Shown: positions 1 to 5,985 of the stretch, piece after piece | Position numbering within the stretch: position 1 is the first letter of the stretch | Layout of the letters: each line of letters starts with the position of its first letter | Assembly: GCA_948759685.1 (NCBI GenBank) | Contig: CAQBGY010000068.1 | Coordinates: forward strand, 1 to 12,736 | DNA length: 12,736 nt | Direction: 5' to 3' | DNA from: an uncultured Eubacterium sp. | GTDB taxonomy: Bacteria > Bacillota_A > Clostridia > Lachnospirales > Lachnospiraceae | The notes under the pieces: model-generated | The model's input: only the letters and a program-made list of their open reading frames with translations | Database searches by the model: none | What the model was told of the DNA's origin: nothing | Program-made: the position numbers and the translations under genes

Positions 1-106
1 CCTCTTTCCCAATCTTCCCATACATCACTTTCCGGCGATATTTCGGAATAAAAACAATATGATACGTGCAATTATACTTGGTATGTGCTAAAATCTGATT
101 ATCCAT
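1..106 (-). CDS. tnpA: IS200/IS605 TnpA transposase, N-terminal part
   Basis: The minus strand from position 106 downward encodes 35 residues before the window edge. They include HTKYNCTYHIVFIPKYRRK, which I recognise as the N-terminal beta strand and basic segment of the small single-strand transposases of the IS200/IS605 family (Y1, HUH type). A ribosome binding site (AGGAGG on the minus strand, about 112-117) sits a few bases before the ATG and supports this start. The catalytic HUH histidines and the tyrosine lie beyond the visible part, so activity cannot be judged. The known role is cut-and-paste of single-stranded DNA using terminal hairpins; a matching hairpin lies upstream at 214-230. 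The gene is truncated only by the window. Confidence 0.9.
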   Translation of the reverse strand, partial: MDNQILAHTKYNCTYHIVFIPKYRRKVMYGKIGKE

Positions 107-213
107 TAGGATACCTCCTGCTATTATTGATTAGGTTGCCTAGACCCAAATCTATAATAACATGGAGGTTTTATTTTTGGTACTTTAAGGATCGCTACTG
201 CTCACTCTGTTCT

Positions 214-230
214 CCCCAGCTCTGCTGGGG
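214..230. repeat. Subterminal hairpin of the IS200/IS605 element
   Basis: CCCCAGC, loop TCT, GCTGGGG form a perfect GC-rich 7-bp stem in otherwise mixed sequence, about 110 bases upstream of the transposase start on its strand. In this family such hairpins are recognised as single-stranded DNA by TnpA. The 5'-untranslated position also fits a transcription-blocking hairpin that insulates the transposase from outside promoters. Confidence 0.65.
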
Positions 231-267
231 GCTTAATGGACGTTCAGTTAGCGATGAAACGGTGGTA

Positions 268-879
268 ATGTATGAACGGGCTATGCATAGAAACATAACC
301 GTAATCACTATCCCTACTATGGTTAGCGGAAAGGGGACAGATGAGCTTGAATGGATTTTGGGACAATTTGAGACAAACAAAGAATTGATTTCCCGGTATG
401 ATGAAAATAATACTATGACAAGGGAAGAAAGATATGTTCGGTGGCTGTCTGATTTCTATTCAGATATTTATATGTCGGCTGTCAGCATGGGAATAACAGA
501 TTTAGAGACGCTAAAGACAGAAGGGATCTCTGGCTATGCAGGAGCAGCAAAATGTCAACAGATGCATAACGGTATATATATAAGGTTGCCGGGAACAGTT
601 CAGGAGTGTCTGGGGCGTTGTGTTGGTGCTGAAATTGCTGACGATATTAGGGACAAGAGCCTGTTGGCTACATGGATTGGCAGAAAAAATTATGACAGGA
701 AAGATGATTGCAGGGCGTTGTGTGCAGTTAAGATGAAAAACCTCACTGGTACGGATGTGAAGGTTTGCGATTGCTGTACTGTATATGACAATGTTGGTTC
801 AATGTCGTTGGAATTGGAAAGAGATACTCTTATAGTGTTAGAGCAAAAATTGTCAAGAGGAGACAGGGAAAATGTATGA
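268..879 (+). CDS. Unrecognised Cys-rich protein, probably 5'-truncated by the IS insertion
   Basis: From the ATG at 268 this gives 203 residues, but no good ribosome binding site precedes that ATG and the frame stays open upstream through the IS left end to position 85. The true start has therefore probably been lost. The C-terminal half is unusually rich in cysteine, with clusters such as CLGRC, CRALC and CDCC, which could hold a metal. I do not recognise the family. Its stop overlaps the start of the downstream metallo-hydrolase remnant (ATG 872 inside the last codons, TGA 877-879), so the two were translationally coupled. Because that partner is a pseudogene and this gene has lost its front, the whole unit may be decaying. 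Confidence 0.45.
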   Translation: MYERAMHRNITVITIPTMVSGKGTDELEWILGQFETNKELISRYDENNTMTREERYVRWLSDFYSDIYMSAVSMGITDLETLKTEGISGYAGAAKCQQMHNGIYIRLPGTVQECLGRCVGAEIADDIRDKSLLATWIGRKNYDRKDDCRALCAVKMKNLTGTDVKVCDCCTVYDNVGSMSLELERDTLIVLEQKLSRGDRENV

Positions 880-1743
880 GTTAATAAAAGTAGGGGAGCA
901 AAGTTATTATATTGAATCCCCGGCAAGAATAGGTGTTTATGTGGAAAATGGACATATTTGGTTGATAGTGGTAACGACAAGGATGCCGGAAGGAAAGTTA
1001 AGCAGATTTTAGAAGCTAATGACTGGACTTTGAAAGCCATTATTAACACACATTCCAATGCAGATCATATTGGTGGAAACCAGTATTTGCAAAAACAGAC
1101 AGGATGTAAGATTTTTAGTCGGGGTATAGAGGCAGCTTTTACTCAGTATCCAGTTTTGGAGCCTGCCTTTCTGTTTGGGGGATTTCCTCTTAGGGAGCTG
1201 CAACATAAATTCCTTATGGCGAAACCAAGTGAAGTTACAGATATTAGTGCTGCTGGTTTTCCATAAAATCTGTCTGTAATTGATTTACCGGGACATTTTT
1301 TTGATATGATTGGAATAAGGACACCGGACGGTGTGGCTTTTATAGCAGATTGCCTAAATAGTAAGGAAACATTAGATAAATATAGATTTACGTTTATATA
1401 TGACGTAGAGGCATATCTGCATACTTTGGAACAGGTAGGAAAGATGCAGGCAAAAATGTTCGTTCCAGCTCATGCAAAGCCTACAGAGGATATAAAGCAT
1501 TTGGTGGAGTATAATATATCCAAAGTTTATGAAAATGCAGAATTTCTTATTGATTTGTGTGAAAATCCCATGAATTTTGAAACGATTTTGCAGCAGGTTT
1601 TTACTCAGTATAATCTTGTGATGAACTATGAGCAGTATGCACTATTGGGAAGTACAATAAAGTCGTATCTCTCATGGCTGAAAAATTCAGGGAAACTGGT
1701 AGGGGAATTTATTGATAATATGTTGTTGTGGAAAAAGGTATGA
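872..1743 (+). pseudogene. Metallo-beta-lactamase-fold hydrolase, broken by frameshift and stop
   Basis: Three pieces together match a full-length MBL-fold hydrolase of about 290 residues. The first is read from the ATG at 872, with a GAGGAGA ribosome binding site at 857-863. The frame then shifts at about 955-962, and the rest is read in the frame of 958: LVDSGNDKDAG, then HSNADHIGG (the HxHxDH-type metal motif, here H-S-N-A-D-H), then an in-frame TAA at 1264-1266. The same frame continues with LPGHFFDMIG, a metal-site ADC and VPAHA near 1470, and ends at 1743. The frameshift is consistent with loss of one T from the run at 957-959. The TAA falls where relatives read straight through into the LPGH motif. 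With two lesions the gene is very likely non-functional. The protein would have been cytoplasmic; its substrate is unknown. Confidence 0.85.
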
Positions 1744-1796
1744 TAGATATAAGTATCAAATGATAGTATAATAATAACTGAAATAATAATATATTG

Positions 1797-1839
1797 AAAG
1801 GCAGTCTGAAATGGCATAAGCAATTTGGGACTGTCTTTT
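1797..1839 (+). terminator. Intrinsic terminator after the MBL remnant
   Basis: A 13-nt stem (5' arm 1800-1812, 3' arm 1823-1835) with one mismatch and two G-T pairs, and a 10-base loop, is followed by TTTT. It closes the 268-1743 unit and insulates it from the sactipeptide operon. Confidence 0.8.
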
Positions 1840-2010
1840 AATATGTGAGTAAAATAAAAATGGATTATGTTAAAAATAGCCAATAGAAATTGTCAATAAT
1901 TTATTCATAATAATGACTTGTCTAATTGTTCATCTACTAAAAAGACAATTAGACGGTAGCCTTGTCACAAGTGATTTTTAAACATTTTCTAAGCAGCGGG
2001 AAAGAATTAG
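1840..2010. other. Gene-free stretch with two inverted repeats
   Basis: No convincing ORF is present. There is a perfect 10-bp inverted repeat (GTCTAATTGT, 1920-1929; ACAATTAGAC, 1945-1954; 15-base loop) and an 11-base palindrome CTTGTCACAAG (1961-1971). Both lie upstream of the operon promoter box at 2011 and could be operators for a further regulator or remnants of a mobile-element end. Their function is unknown. Confidence 0.5.
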
Positions 2011-2071
2011 TGGTCAAAAAAAATATATATTGTGGACAAAGTAAACACATGGAGAACTAATAGAATATAAT
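2011..2071 (+). promoter_or_regulatory. LytTR-type paired box and -10, sactipeptide operon promoter P1
   Basis: TGGTCA (2011-2016) and TGGACA (2033-2038) are direct repeats whose starts are 22 bp apart, each preceded by an AT-rich ATTNG-like flank. A perfect TATAAT lies at 2066-2071, 33 bp after the start of the second repeat. The expected -35 position (about 2043-2048) has no good hexamer, which fits an activator-dependent promoter. The same hexamers and the same two spacings recur at 8553-8613 and, with the hexamer types swapped, at 9397-9457. LytTR regulators (AgrA, ComE, PlnC types) are known to bind paired direct repeats about two helical turns apart just upstream of the core promoter. 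The likely activator is the regulator encoded at 10080. Confidence 0.75.
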
Positions 2072-2419
2072 TCTGATATAGCAATTAAGGAAGCAATGAT
2101 AGAGACATTGGTATTGATTGCTGATTGAAAAGCCGATTATATAATCAAATCTTGCTGAGAATTATTTATGGTCATAAAAGTAATATTTGGCGGACAGATT
2201 GAACAGAAAAGATCTAAATGTGATAGGATATAATCAACGAAAGGAGGAAAGGTACAGGACAATGAAAAGCAAACAGCAGTCTGATGAGGATAATACATGG
2301 AGAATAATTGGTATATCATAATCAGGTATGCGAGTAGGGTGTTAGCATACAATATAGCGAATGTGCCATAGTAGGCGCAGTGAAATGACAACAAGGTAAA
2401 TTGTATCGGAGGAATAAGA
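2072..2419 (+). other. Long leader of the sactipeptide operon
   Basis: About 350 bases separate the P1 -10 from the first operon gene. Apart from the P2 boxes, the stretch holds only very short ORFs. The best are 2262-2321 (19 codons, MKSKQQSDEDNTW..., preceded by AAGGAGG with a rather long 14-base gap) and 2297-2365 (22 codons, MENNWYIIIRYASRV...). Neither has an evident homologue and they overlap each other. They could be leader peptides or chance ORFs. Confidence 0.3.
2169..2229 (+). promoter_or_regulatory. Second tandem paired box P2 in the sactipeptide leader
   Basis: TGGTCA (2169-2174) and CGGACA (2191-2196) are again exactly 22 bp apart. At the equivalent -10 position lies TAGGAT (2224-2229), a weak hexamer; a perfect TATAAT sits 5 bases further on (2229-2234). 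The half-sites are good but the -10 register is imperfect, so this may be a second promoter or an auxiliary binding site. It lies 155-160 bp downstream of P1. Confidence 0.5.
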
Positions 2420-3265
2420 ATGGACAATAAAGTATTAATAGTTGATAAGATTGTAAAAAAATATCCTCGTTTTTTATTGGATAGTGTGTCCTTTGAGTTG
2501 CCGGAAGCCACAATAACTGGGTTTATCGGGAAAAACGGTGCCGGGAAATCAACTACGTTGAAGGCAATAATGAAGCTCATTAAACCTGATTCCGGAAATA
2601 TCAGTTTCGGCATGGATAAGGTTAATAATGCGTATCCAATAGGATATCTTGGAATGGAAAAGGGAATATATCCGGATGAGAGACTTGAAAATATTGCAAA
2701 GTTTGTAGGGAAGTCTTGGGGAAAATCTTGGAATCAAGATAACTATAGGTATTATGTGGAAACGGTTTTCGGACTAAATACTAATCAGAAAATGAAGGAG
2801 TTGTCCACAGGTATGGTTGTCAAATTTCTGCTTTCGGTAGAATTGGCGAAAAGCCCTAGACTATTATTGCTGGATGAACCTACAAGCGGACTAGATCCGA
2901 TTGTTAGGGAGGAAATTCTCACTATACTAGAAGGGCTGGTTGACAAAAAGAGAATTACAGTTTTATTTTCATCCCATATAACAGAGGATATTGTGAAAAT
3001 TGCTGACAGGGTAATCTTTATAAACAATGGCAAGATTGTACTCCAAGATTCTAAAGAATCAGTTCTGCAAAGATATGTAAAAATGAAAAAGCAGGATGTG
3101 GAGAAATTGCCTGGCAGTGTATCCTCAAAGATAAGCAAAAATGGAGTATCCAACAGGGACTACTTTATTTGGGACAATGTGGTACAGCAGGTTAATGATC
3201 CGCATATGGAGAAGGTAGCTTTAGATGAAATTCTGATTGCGTTAGGAGGGAAGGAAAATGACTAA
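2420..3265 (+). CDS. trnF: Sactipeptide ABC transporter ATPase (TrnF-like)
   Basis: This 281-residue cytoplasmic ABC ATPase powers the membrane partner encoded immediately downstream. Visible motifs are Walker A GKNGAGKST (37-45), signature LSTGM (128-132, a variant often seen in ABC-2 exporters instead of LSGGQ), Walker B LLLLDEPTSGLD (148-159) and the H-loop histidine H186. At the Q-loop position the sequence reads GYLGMEKGIYP (75-85), without a glutamine. A GGAGG at 2408-2412 supports the ATG at 2420. About 80 C-terminal residues form a divergent tail. The gene overlaps the permease by 8 bp. In the thuricin CD locus the equivalent TrnFG pair exports the peptides and/or protects the producer; the same role is inferred from position. 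It is first in the operon, under the paired-box promoter. Confidence 0.9.
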   Translation: MDNKVLIVDKIVKKYPRFLLDSVSFELPEATITGFIGKNGAGKSTTLKAIMKLIKPDSGNISFGMDKVNNAYPIGYLGMEKGIYPDERLENIAKFVGKSWGKSWNQDNYRYYVETVFGLNTNQKMKELSTGMVVKFLLSVELAKSPRLLLLDEPTSGLDPIVREEILTILEGLVDKKRITVLFSSHITEDIVKIADRVIFINNGKIVLQDSKESVLQRYVKMKKQDVEKLPGSVSSKISKNGVSNRDYFIWDNVVQQVNDPHMEKVALDEILIALGGKEND

Positions 3266-3881
3266 TTTGATATTAAAAGATTACATTTTTACCAGAAAGC
3301 AAATGCTTATCGCAATGATGTATTGTTTGGCAGTGCCGATTCTACTGGTAATGGATGGAGGGGATAAAAATTATTGGGCACAATTTTTCATTCCGTTTGC
3401 CATCACATCTTTCCTTCTTGCAAAAATATTTTATATGGAGGATGCAACTGATGTAAGATATTTTTTGAAACTGCTCCCTTATAGTGTATACAAGCGGGTT
3501 GGTTCAAGGTTTTGTTTTATGGGGATCACTTTGATTTTTGCAGAGGTATATTTATGGGCTATACAATGCATAGTCTTTAATCAGCAACTGTTGGATGTGA
3601 TAAAAGGAAATGCAGTACCAGTTATTATCTTCTTTATTTATTTTGCTTTATATATAATGCTTGCATATTGCTTTGGCTATTTAACGGCACAAAACACTAT
3701 TTATATCTGCATGGTGATTGCCGCTGTATTGGCAATAGCGTATGAAAAGTTAAACTTTAATATAAATTTTGCAATATTGGCAAATAAACAAACAGTAATT
3801 GTTTTGTCAATAGTTGGCATGGGTATTATTTTTCTTTTTTATCTTTTTTCCTGCAAAGGGGAAAAAAGAAGGGGAAATTAA
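3258..3881 (+). CDS. trnG: ABC-2 type permease of the sactipeptide transporter (TrnG-like)
   Basis: This 207-residue integral membrane protein has six predicted hydrophobic segments (about 17-33, 38-60, 85-107, 120-142, 147-163 and 178-198) and a basic C-terminal tail (KGEKRRGN). The stretch LKLLPYSVYKRVGSRF (70-85) after the second segment resembles the loop typical of small ABC-2 permeases of the ABC2_membrane_5 kind. The start overlaps the ATPase gene by 8 bp, so the two are translationally coupled and form one transporter, probably a dimer of each subunit. There is no peptidase domain, so leader removal must be done by another protein, presumably the S41 protease at 7232. The precursor genes follow after 31 bases. 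Confidence 0.85.
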   Translation: MTNLILKDYIFTRKQMLIAMMYCLAVPILLVMDGGDKNYWAQFFIPFAITSFLLAKIFYMEDATDVRYFLKLLPYSVYKRVGSRFCFMGITLIFAEVYLWAIQCIVFNQQLLDVIKGNAVPVIIFFIYFALYIMLAYCFGYLTAQNTIYICMVIAAVLAIAYEKLNFNINFAILANKQTVIVLSIVGMGIIFLFYLFSCKGEKRRGN

Positions 3882-3912
3882 TATAGAATACAGAGAAAGG
3901 AGGAAAACTGTT

Positions 3913-4053
3913 ATGAAGGTAATGAACAATGTCAGAAGTAATTCCGTTGAGGAAGTAGGCGGAACCGGCGCATGCTTGATTGCATGTGGGGTATTTTGCT
4001 ACGGCACAGCTGGATCAGGCACCGTAGTAGCCAGTGCAACATACTTGCTGTAA
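3913..4053 (+). CDS. Sactipeptide precursor 1 (thuricin CD-like)
   Basis: A 46-residue precursor with an AAAGGAGG ribosome binding site at 3896-3903. The leader starts MKVMNN and ends EEVG. Cleavage before GTGAC, as in thuricin CD, would leave a 16-residue leader and a 30-residue core. Core cysteines 5, 9 and 13 are spaced C-x3-C-x3-C in ACLIACGVFC, followed by a Gly/Thr/Ala-rich hydrophobic half ending SATYLL. Thuricin CD peptides, as I recall them, are also 30 residues, with cysteines 5, 9 and 13 linked through sulphur to the alpha carbons of residues 28, 25 and 21. Here those positions are Tyr28, Ser25 and Thr21. By its C-terminal Tyr28 it is closer to Trn-beta. It is the first of two precursors, translated just before the second; together they probably act as a two-component narrow-spectrum bacteriocin. 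Confidence 0.92.
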   Translation: MKVMNNVRSNSVEEVGGTGACLIACGVFCYGTAGSGTVVASATYLL

Positions 4054-4097
4054 GATCATTTCAATTCAACAATTAGAAAAGAAAAGGAGAAAAAACT

Positions 4098-4238
4098 ATG
4101 AAAACATTAAACAACGGAGCAATCATGAACAAGGAAGAAGTTGGAGGAACGGTAGCGTGTATTGTAGCGTGTGGCGGGTTATGTCTGGCGACTGGTACAC
4201 TTGGTTCGGCATTTGGCAATGCAGCACAGATGTTATAA
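4098..4238 (+). CDS. Sactipeptide precursor 2 (thuricin CD-like partner)
   Basis: A second 46-residue precursor, 44 bases after the first, with AAGGAGA at 4083-4089. It shares the EEVGGT leader end and the CxxxCxxxC core start (ACIVACGGLC) with precursor 1, and its core is again 30 residues. Aligned with thuricin CD, the acceptor positions are Ser21, Asn25 and Gln28. Asn is known as a sactionine acceptor in thurincin H, but I recall no precedent for Gln. The two peptides share length, leader and cysteine register but differ strongly in the C-terminal half, as expected of complementary partners rather than redundant copies. A hairpin region (4322-4399) separates it from the modifying enzymes. 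Confidence 0.92.
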   Translation: MKTLNNGAIMNKEEVGGTVACIVACGGLCLATGTLGSAFGNAAQML

Positions 4239-4321
4239 AAAGCATCGCTTAGAAAGATGCGGTCAAACATAACTTCCTAAGTAATGCTATACATTAATAA
4301 TATCTTAGCACAAATTGCATA

Positions 4322-4358
4322 TTCTGGCAAGAAAAATTTTTGAAACGATTTGCCAGAA
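4322..4358 (+). repeat. Inverted repeat upstream of the radical SAM genes
   Basis: A perfect 9-bp inverted repeat (TTCTGGCAA 4322-4330; TTGCCAGAA 4350-4358) has a 19-base loop that itself contains AAAAATTTTT. It could form an RNA hairpin just before the second, stronger hairpin. Confidence 0.55.
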
Positions 4359-4362
4359 ACAG

Positions 4363-4404
4363 AAGGAGCAGATATGTCAATTATGTCTATCTGCTCCTTG
4401 TTGT
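4363..4404 (+). terminator. Likely attenuator between precursors and modifying enzymes
   Basis: A perfect 12-bp inverted repeat (AAGGAGCAGATA 4363-4374; TATCTGCTCCTT 4388-4399) with a 13-base loop is followed by GTTGT, a broken U-tract. This resembles a leaky terminator placed after the two small precursor genes. Bacteriocin operons often use such a site so that precursor mRNA exceeds enzyme mRNA. It lies 60-100 bases upstream of the first radical SAM start. No -10/-35 pair is obvious after it. Confidence 0.6.
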
Positions 4405-4463
4405 AAAGATAGCTATGAATTTTTTGCACATGTATTAAGTTTATAGGAAAGGAATAGGTGTCA

Positions 4464-5966
4464 ATGGATAGAAAAAGTAAAGTCGTTGAATTTTCAACAG
4501 ACAAAAATAATTATATATATGATGTGGTTTCCGGTGAAGTAATACCTGCGGGCAAATGGGGCGGTTATATTATTGATAATTTTTTTAAGTTGACCAAAGA
4601 AGAGATGATGACAGTCAGTTCAATTTGCGGTAGTGAACGGGAAAGATTTGAGAGAGAATATGATTTCATCGGAAATCTTGTTAATGAAAAAATGTTCTAT
4701 TTTCCGGAGGATAGAGAGGGCGAATACAATTTAGCAGATTACATTTATAATTCCAGTTCATCGCAGCTAATCTTGGTATTAACTGGCAAGTGCAATATGA
4801 GATGTGAATATTGTGTCTATTGTGAGAAATATCCAAAGGAAATAGGATATTCTGATGATGATATGTGTTTTGAAACAGCTCAGCGAGGAGTTGATCTGTT
4901 TTTTGAGTTGCATAAGGAAAAAGTGGCGCATGGGTATCAAAAGCCGCCAATGATAAATTTTTATGGCGGGGAGCCGCTATTAAAATTTGATGTAATCCAG
5001 CAGGTAGTTCAGTATGCAGAGCAAATAGATCCATCTTCCAGATTTTACATTACGACAAACGGTTTGCTTATGAATGAAGAAGTTGCGGATTTTATTTCGC
5101 AGCACAGATTTTCGATGACATTTAGTTTAGATGGATTCAAGGAAAACCATGACCGGAACAGAGTAACAGCAGGAGGTAAGCCAACTTTTGATATTCTGCT
5201 TGAAAAAATTAAGATGCTGCAGGCAATAAAGCATAAAAGAAAAGTGGTGCAACCGATCTCTTTTAACTGCTGTTTTGACAATTATACAGACTTGGAAAAA
5301 TGTATCAACTTCTTTGAAGATAACTATGACGTGTTTTTCCCATTTTTTACAATGTATAATCAGATAAATCCATATGATACAAGTTATTATACTTGGACCA
5401 GAGAAAGAGTGCAGAGCGGGGAACTATCATTAGATGAAAATGCCTTTAATAAAAGCTACACTAAATTACGCAGCAAGGTGCTTGAAGGAAAGGAGAGCGG
5501 GCATGAGAGGGAATTGACAATGAACTTGTTTACTTCAACATTTATGCTTTATTTGAGGAATAAGTGGAGTGAAAACATATTTAATAATTCATGTGTTCCA
5601 TTGTCTAAAATAGCTGTATATCCCACTGGCGAACTTTGCCTGTGCGAGAAAATGAATAAGAAATTCGTAATCGGGGATGCGTTTGGAGGTGTAGATTATG
5701 AAAAAATGGAAAATTATACAAAAATGCTGATAGATAATTTTTCCACAGGAAAGTGTTCGGAGTGTGAAGCAAAAAGAATCTGTCCAGCCTGTTTTATGTA
5801 TATGAATCAGGAAGGAAGTTTCAATGACGAGTTTTGCGAGCGGCAGCGGCACACACTTAAAGAGCGACTGTCTGAATTATATCAGGCATTGGAAAGGAAT
5901 CCGGATTTTATAAAGAACATACAGGTAAGCAAAGAATTTTCAGAGATTCTGGAAGTAAATAATTAA
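4464..5966 (+). CDS. trnC: Radical SAM/SPASM sactisynthase (TrnC-like)
   Basis: A 500-residue cytoplasmic radical SAM enzyme, expected to build the sulphur-to-alpha-carbon cross-links in one or both precursors. An N-terminal region (about 1-100) of the kind that binds leader peptides precedes the radical SAM core. The SAM-cluster motif is CNMRCEYC (C110, C114, C117), with GGEP at 168-171. The C-terminal SPASM region has C377, C392, C394, C431, C434, C440, C443 and C458, enough for two auxiliary iron-sulphur clusters, as in known sactisynthases. The ATG at 4464 is preferred over the upstream GTG at 4458 because of its spacing from AAAGGA. It is followed after 19 bases by a second, distinct radical SAM gene, as in thuricin CD where TrnC and TrnD are both present. 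Which enzyme acts on which peptide cannot be read from sequence. Confidence 0.9.
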   Translation: MDRKSKVVEFSTDKNNYIYDVVSGEVIPAGKWGGYIIDNFFKLTKEEMMTVSSICGSERERFEREYDFIGNLVNEKMFYFPEDREGEYNLADYIYNSSSSQLILVLTGKCNMRCEYCVYCEKYPKEIGYSDDDMCFETAQRGVDLFFELHKEKVAHGYQKPPMINFYGGEPLLKFDVIQQVVQYAEQIDPSSRFYITTNGLLMNEEVADFISQHRFSMTFSLDGFKENHDRNRVTAGGKPTFDILLEKIKMLQAIKHKRKVVQPISFNCCFDNYTDLEKCINFFEDNYDVFFPFFTMYNQINPYDTSYYTWTRERVQSGELSLDENAFNKSYTKLRSKVLEGKESGHERELTMNLFTSTFMLYLRNKWSENIFNNSCVPLSKIAVYPTGELCLCEKMNKKFVIGDAFGGVDYEKMENYTKMLIDNFSTGKCSECEAKRICPACFMYMNQEGSFNDEFCERQRHTLKERLSELYQALERNPDFIKNIQVSKEFSEILEVNN

Positions 5967-5985
5967 ATTTGGAGGAAGGGATAGT

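Larger units (their letters stand above)
1..235 (-). mobile_element. IS200/IS605-family element, left-end portion
   Basis: This is the transposase start plus about 130 bases of upstream sequence. It contains a perfect 7-bp stem with a 3-base loop (CCCCAGC, 214-220; GCTGGGG, 224-230), as expected for the subterminal hairpin that TnpA binds. The outer boundary is estimated as just past the hairpin, because these elements make no target duplication and the exact cleavage point cannot be read here. The other end lies outside the window. The element is followed directly by an ORF that continues open into it, suggesting that the insertion removed or replaced that gene's native start. Confidence 0.65.

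Noticed and set aside
128..132. ABC ATPase signature LSTGM (protein residues 128-132 of the gene at 2420) and missing Q-loop glutamine as a sign of inactivity
   Set aside because: LSTGM/LSKGM variants and a non-Gln residue at this position are common in exporters with ABC-2 permeases; Walker A, Walker B and the H-loop are intact.
2262..2321. 19-codon ORF in the operon leader as a third peptide
   Set aside because: No Cys, no leader-core layout, a long gap from AAGGAGG to ATG, and overlap with another short ORF; kept only as a note in the leader entry.
2297..2365. 22-codon ORF (MENNWYIIIRYASRV...) as a second AgrD-like peptide
   Set aside because: The amphipathic start is reminiscent of AgrD leaders, but there is no Cys and no charged Pro-containing tail before the stop, so no ring can form.
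3814..4053. 79-codon ORF containing precursor 1 in frame
   Set aside because: Its upstream part overlaps the permease gene; the ribosome binding site at 3896-3903 and the leader similarity to precursor 2 fix the start at 3913.
4098..4238. Precursors as lanthipeptides or SCIFF-type ranthipeptides
   Set aside because: No lanthionine synthetase is present, and the three-cysteine C-x3-C-x3-C core with two radical SAM enzymes fits the thuricin CD sactipeptide pattern better than the six-cysteine SCIFF pattern.
4034..4252. 72-codon plus-strand ORF across precursor 2
   Set aside because: It is an out-of-frame shadow of the precursor, with no recognisable content.
4242..4260. Small hairpin GCATC/GATGC after precursor 2 as a terminator
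   Set aside because: Only a 5-bp stem and no U-tract; much weaker than the repeats at 4322-4399.
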